Assembly: GCA_005281725.1 (NCBI GenBank)
Contig: SSBO01000012.1
Span: 21,282,779 to 21,346,778, forward strand
Direction: 5' to 3'
Origin: Wuchereria bancrofti
Lineage: Eukaryota > Nematoda > Chromadorea > Rhabditida > Onchocercidae
Length of the DNA: 64,000 nucleotides
Below the pieces are notes generated by a model. That model had not been told where the DNA came from, searched no databases, and was given only the letters and a program-made list of their open reading frames with translations. Shown here piece after piece: positions 58,453 to 64,000 of this stretch. The translations under genes and the position numbers were made by a program. Numbering within the stretch: the stretch's first letter is position 1; the number at the start of each line of letters is the position of its first letter.

Positions 58453-60385
58453 ACCCTAAAATTAGTTCCTTAAAAAACAATACCTTTTACTGAAAATATT
58501 TGCAGGTAAAAAATCTTTTTTTATGCTCCGACATTCACTCCTAAAGTGAACAGAACATTTATGCTGAGCTCAGAATATTTTCTTCAGTAATGCTAGCGAC
58601 ATCATACACAACAATTCCAAAACTGCAAAATAAAAAATTTTTAATGTACCAAAATACACAATATTTTTATTTTTAATTTGAAACAACCTACCGGTATGCC
58701 CGTTTTTTTCTTTGATCACTTTCAACCAGGAAAATCAAAATCGCAAAAGCCAAAGGCCAAATGCAAGTACTTTCCAGTTAACTCCACGCAACAAATCTGC
58801 CTTAAAGCGAGAATCTATAATCGATAATGCTTAAAAATGTCATTTAAAGTGAAATATGTATGTTTGACTCAGCTTACAAAATTCTGATATCAGCACCCAA
58901 AAGACGTAATGAAAAAATATTGAAATACGGTCTATTTATACTAATATTTGCATTTTAAACACGGAAATGTGTGTCAATCAACAAAAATTAGATGATTCAA
59001 AATACCTAAACCTTTATCAGCAAGTGCATTACTCGGAACGAAACGAAGAGTGTTAAAGCAACTTCTATTATACAATATCTATAAATTATATCCGCAAAAA
59101 GCTAGAATAAGCAACTTCTTATTTAATTGTTCTAATTATCAGTTCCGCTACAATTTGACATCTAAATTTCCGAAAAAAATGATCATAGAATTAAGGAATT
59201 AATTTATACAAGCAAGATCAAAATTTTCCTTAAGTTGATTTTACATCAAGACACTCATATCCTGATGTGAAAAAAGCTTCCGTCATTTTTATATCCTTGC
59301 AAAAGTTACTTTCTGATAATTTTGCTAGGATAATTTTGACTGGAATTCTATTTTCAGCTGAGGTATATTCCTGTCTCTCCCTAAATATCTGAAAATTCTA
59401 ATTTGTTAAGGGTAAAAGAATTAAGGACAATACGTCTCAAAGAATTACATCATTTGCTACATGGCCGGATGTACTTACATCAATAAGAGATGCAGATTCG
59501 ATTACTGAACTCTCATCACTTTTTGCCAACCACTTCACTGAAAAGTGGAATTTCTTTACAAAGCAAATTAAACAATTTTAAAAAAGATGTAAAGACATAG
59601 ATAATCCTCTAGACGACCAGAGAGCGGCTATAAACCTCGAAATATAAAACATCACTTCATAAAATTTTATTAACAACAGCATGAAATCAAAACAAAAACA
59701 GCTAACATAACATCAAAATTCGGGAATTCAATTTCTAGCATTCTTATCTTCTTTTCGCTATTCATCATAGCCCTTACAACAACAGCTATCATATTTTGCG
59801 ATACGTCTTCGACTGTTCTAAATTAAACAATCTCGGCCAACTTGAAAAAGAGATTGAAGAAAGAAGAAAACAAATCAAACTTCCACTCTTTTTATCAGTA
59901 TTTTCTGGCAAACGCGAAGGAATTCCTACGAAGCCCATCAACTGCACAAACAGATAAGCCTAAACTTAACCAACAATCTTTCTTCAGACACTAAAAATTT
60001 AGACATTAAAAACAGGGATGGAACACTCGCTTAAATTTTCAAAAATAATTGACCCTTCTGTCTGCCGCATGACATCATCGAGTGACAGAAGTCACAATTG
60101 CAAGTTTCAACAAAAATCAAAAAACCCAATGAACTTATTTATTATATCCATTTAACAACATGAAACTTCAAAGCAATGACTTCCGAAAGCTATAAATTCT
60201 TAGTTTCAGAAACCATATGGATGACAATTTTTGAAATTAATTTGAAAATCACTAGAATGAAGTGTCGGATATAACTGATCAAAAAATTAGACGGTAAAGC
60301 CAACTGCTCATTACCTATTTCAAAAACACAATCAATAACAAAGAAAGACATCCAATTGTTACTTGCAGTAAAATAATAATTTATT
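58453..60385. other. intergenic between FARSA and PARL (both minus)
   Basis: About 1.9 kb with no supported exon. It holds the FARSA 3' flank and PARL upstream sequence. No RNA gene or repeat array seen. Confidence 0.6.
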
Positions 60386-63300
60386 TCAATTTTTGTCAAG
60401 ACAACATATCGGATTCTCATAAATCATTCGTAAATCAACTTTTGGACCAAACAGATCCCTTATATTATCAATACCATAGCGAATCATTGTTGGCCTGTAA
60501 AACATCTTTGGAAAAATCATAAATTCTTATAAAACTCACTTTGCTACACTAAAGCTCAAGATTATAGCTTGATATAAGTCACGAGCACTGGTCAGATATC
60601 GATCTACTTATAGAAGTGGAGTACAATAGCCAAAGAAGTATTATGCAAAGATGAAGATAAACTGACCTTTCTAGGGATAATCCATAGCCAGCAACGTTCA
60701 CATCAGCTGGTAATCCCATAGGCAACAACATTTCAGGACGGAACATGCCTGAATTGCCAATTTCCACCCACTTTCCTAAACCGTCGTGAAAGGCAAATAT
60801 TTCCATCGATGGTTCCGTGTAAGGATTATAGGTAGGTTTGAAGCGAAGATTCGTAATACCTGAAATTATATAGATTGACGAAATTTTTCAATTCAAAAAT
60901 GAATTCACTTGAGTACAACAAACATTTGTATAAATTTCGTACATATGAATACAAAGTGAAGCTTACCACATTTGCGGAAAAACTCGGTGAAAAGGCCCAT
61001 AACGTGAGCAAGTGATAAATTCCTTTCCGCAACAACACCTTCGACCTAGAAAACAAAGAGTCCAAACAAACCATAAAATTAAAGTAGATGCAGAGTAAAG
61101 CAAAACAGAAAGCATGATTAGTAACTGTATGTATTGCTTTTCTTAACAACTTGTGAAGAAGCTCCCATGTTAGAATAGAATTCGATGCTTAACAAACCTG
61201 ATGGAATTCAGCCAAATGTGTTGCATCCAGCGTTTCATTTCGGAAAACCCGGTCGATACTGAACATTTTTGTAGATTTGAATCCCTAGAACGATAAATTA
61301 AGGAGATAAGTCTATTTGAAACTGACGAATAAGTCTATTGAAGCTTTACATTTTCTAAATTTTCAAAATTCCAAAATTCTTCGCCAGATTACACTTTAAT
61401 TCATCTAATCTAAACTTATTCCAAGTAACATTGTTATTCTAAGATTTAGTCCATTATAGTTTACTGAAATGCATGCAGAAATAGAAACCTCTTTAGCAAG
61501 CTTATATAATTGATGAGCGCTAACTGCAGTTGTGTGTGTTCGCAGGACGTTTTTTTGAGCTTCTTCCAACTTCCAATCATAGTTATAACTGAAACAAAAT
61601 GCGAGAAATATTCTTTTATAGATATGAACAAATGAAGTATTTCATTTGACTTTCATAGATATGATTGTAAAATTTAACGAAATTTGGGGTCAACAAAATA
61701 TTTCATTATTTTTAAATTAAATTATACCAAATCTTGTCGTTTTCATATTAGTAAACATTTCTGTCAAATTATAATTTCTATCAAATTTTATAATTTTCAA
61801 GTCAGTTCCTTTAACTGATACAGTTTTCTTTAAAGATTAAGTTCCAGAAAGGCCCGAGTTCGTATCCTCGTGAAACCTACCCCTTCGAACCATATCCACC
61901 TTCAGCATGAACATTTTTAACTCGTTGTAAATAATCTTCCGGAAAACTAAAACTTTTTTCTGGGTCTGACAAAAAAAAGGTGTCATGAGCGTCACGTGCG
62001 GGATGTTGCTGTGGTTGAAATAGAGCATCAAAATTCCAGAAAGAAGATTCCACATATCTTAAAAAATTATAATTAATATATGAGTGTGGATTTTTTTACC
62101 AATCCATCGACAAGATAGGTCAACGAACAACTATTTTAAAATGAAAAGAAAACATAACAGAAAAACATTGTCAAGTTTTAAATCCAATTTTTAATTAAAC
62201 GAAGTAATATCTTACCTGTTAGTAGGCATTTCAACGAATCCCATTTGGAAAAAAATTTGTCGAAATTCATTCCTCACTTTCATAAGCGGATGCAAATGGC
62301 CACCGGTTGGCATCATGCCTAAGGCGTCAAAGTTATACTTCTTAAATAGCTTCTTTCTCCATGAATTGCTACAAAAAACATGTGTTTTCCATGAATATCA
62401 AGCCTGATAGCAGCGGCGTTTTAGTTACGATAGATTAAGCTGTTGCTTCACAAACGAACTGATATAAATGTTTCATGGTCAAATTTCAAAGCTCCATTTA
62501 CCTGTTAATCATGTCTGCCGTGAGGTCAACCTCGGGTTTACTTAAAACAGTTGAAAACGCTGAACCTTTTTTGACCAAATAACTTTTGATATTACTGAAA
62601 AAGTTGGTAATGACTTTAAGTATAAAAAAAAAACTTGCCTCCAAATGAAACGCTTTAAAATGAACTCATATATCATTTTCTTTCTTTTCAAATTTCTATC
62701 ATCATTTCTCTAGTAATATCGAAAACATAGCATACTTGATTTGGAACAGAACTTAAATCTTAAATTCGATCATGCTGAATTCTCACGCTATTTATTCTTT
62801 TTTTTGAACTTCATTGTAAGTGAGTCATAGAACAATTACTAATACTACCAGTTAAAAAACCAACATTTCTGTCACCAATTTCCTTTTCTTCAATTCGTTC
62901 AGAGTTTTCACATCCAGTTTCTGCACATTTCCTTCCAAAATCATCTTGAGTTCACTCTGCACTTTATCATTGATCGTTTCGACTTTTCGCACAAGCCGTA
63001 CTGTTCCAGTTGTCTTATCAATTGCAATCCATCCAGACGCTATTGCTTTACTAATTCCAACTTTACCGTACGGTAGTTTCTATAAGCACAGAAATTTTCA
63101 AAACATAATAAAATTTCATTTAAATCGTTAGGGACCTTGCAAAAAATACCTTATTCATCCGATATTTACTACCATTAATAACTTAAAATATATCCTTTTA
63201 ACCTTTCATTATAACACTTTACGAAAGATTTCATGTAAAACTCTAGAAATTAAACGCAAACTCGAACAAAATAACAAAGTTGTACCATTAATTCCGTTTG

Positions 63301-63722
63301 ATCAATACCACTAGGTCCAACAACCAGAAAAACTTTTGCTTCATGGGAACCATTTTCAACCATTTCACTTCCTTCATCTGTCAATTCGAAAGTTTTTGAA
63401 ATTCGTTCTTCTGTTTCCACTAACTAAATGAAAGCAATTTTGAAGTGATCTATAAATACAAAGAGCTATAACAAATCTCACTTCTCTATTTACTGAGTAA
63501 AAATATGACAAAACTGATACAGGCAAAATAAAAAATAAACAAAATAATACAAACCCCTTCAACTGCTTCTAAACTTTTCACAGCACCCACTATTTTCTGA
63601 TGATCTTCTCTAGTAGTTGTGGCGTATTCGAAAGTCTCGAAATGATGATGCTTTTCAAGATGATAGAGCAAATTTTGGGGTAAACTAGCATCACCCGTTT
63701 CTTCGATACCCGAGGGTGACAT
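60386..63722 (-). CDS. fars-1: phenylalanyl-tRNA synthetase alpha subunit
   Basis: Catalytic alpha subunit of the cytosolic (alpha-beta)2 class II synthetase that charges tRNA-Phe. Eleven exons: 63555-63722, 63286-63423, 62865-63079, 62502-62594, 62216-62368, 61881-62057, 61489-61588, 61198-61284, 60967-61045, 60667-60859 and 60386-60494. They give 503 residues (human 508), all in phase. The N-terminal winged-helix region shows KIVGAVKSL and [11 protein letters not shown]. The catalytic domain shows [19 protein letters not shown], motif 2 [16 protein letters not shown], and motif 3 [19 protein letters not shown] acceptor lies just before the chosen ATG. An in-frame upstream ATG at 63788, right after TTTTCTTAG, would add 22 residues. 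Confidence 0.95.
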
Positions 63723-64000
63723 TCTGATCTCACAAACAGCGTTCAATGATGACGATTCAGGAATGTCAGACAGAGAGCTATAACGCATAACTAAGAAAAT
63801 ATGAAGAATGACCACTGGGTATGATACAGGTTTGCGCGCCAACTGTTTTTAACTTGCAATTCAGAACTCAAGTAATGATATTTCTGACAATGGTTTAATG
63901 AACATGATGTGACAAAGTCTGTAATTTTTCTAATAATAATTTCTAAACATAAAACACATTTCCGCGATTCACTACTCTTCATTTTTTAAAATAATTACGA
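63723..64000. promoter_or_regulatory. upstream region of phenylalanyl-tRNA synthetase alpha
   Basis: No separate gene is supported. It contains an in-frame upstream ATG (63786-63788) preceded by a strong TTTTCTTAG acceptor (minus strand), so at least part of it may be transcribed leader or an N-terminal extension. Confidence 0.5.

Overview
The window is AT-rich eukaryotic nuclear DNA from a nematode, most likely a spirurid or filarial type. The evidence is many short exons joined by small T-rich introns with TTTCAG-like acceptors, acceptor sites lying a few bases before several start codons (as expected for spliced-leader trans-splicing), and protein families with nematode-type sequence. The clade assignment is inference. 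No prokaryotic or organellar genes were recognised.

Layout. 498-2863 (+) is the 3' part of a rhodopsin-class peptide GPCR whose first membrane segments lie outside the window. 4788-12289 (-) is a complete 25-exon CSB/ERCC6-type SNF2 ATPase (transcription-coupled repair). It is divergent from 13175-16078 (+), a 10-exon PCID2 (TREX-2, mRNA export). 18098-22810 (-) is lysyl-tRNA synthetase with two alternative first exons, one cytosolic and one with a mitochondrial-type leader. It is divergent from 24537-26245 (+), a NUDT5-type ADP-sugar pyrophosphatase. 28935-33787 (-) is an HNF4-like nuclear receptor, and upstream of it lies a desert of about 17.6 kb full of homopolymer tracts, microsatellites and small minisatellites. 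51479-53497 (+) is Mediator subunit MED4. 54480-55351 (+) is an unrecognised 170-residue protein. 56322-58452 (-) is the mitochondrial rhomboid protease PARL. 60386-63722 (-) is the phenylalanyl-tRNA synthetase alpha subunit.

Most of these are ordinary housekeeping genes (RNA polymerase II transcription and repair, mRNA export, translation, mitochondrial proteolysis) plus two signalling or regulatory genes (GPCR, nuclear receptor). Exon models were built by hand from conserved protein sequence, splice consensus and phase. The coding lengths of csb-1, PCID2, kars-1 (both forms), NUDT5, MED4, PARL, FARSA and the unknown gene are all in frame from ATG to stop. I saw no obviously new multi-gene system. 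The most informative observations are the dual-targeting architecture of lysyl-tRNA synthetase, two GC-AG introns supported by conserved protein, the structured gene desert upstream of the nuclear receptor, a perfect 3'UTR hairpin after the unknown gene, and a possible decayed coding fragment near 43.1-43.55 kb.
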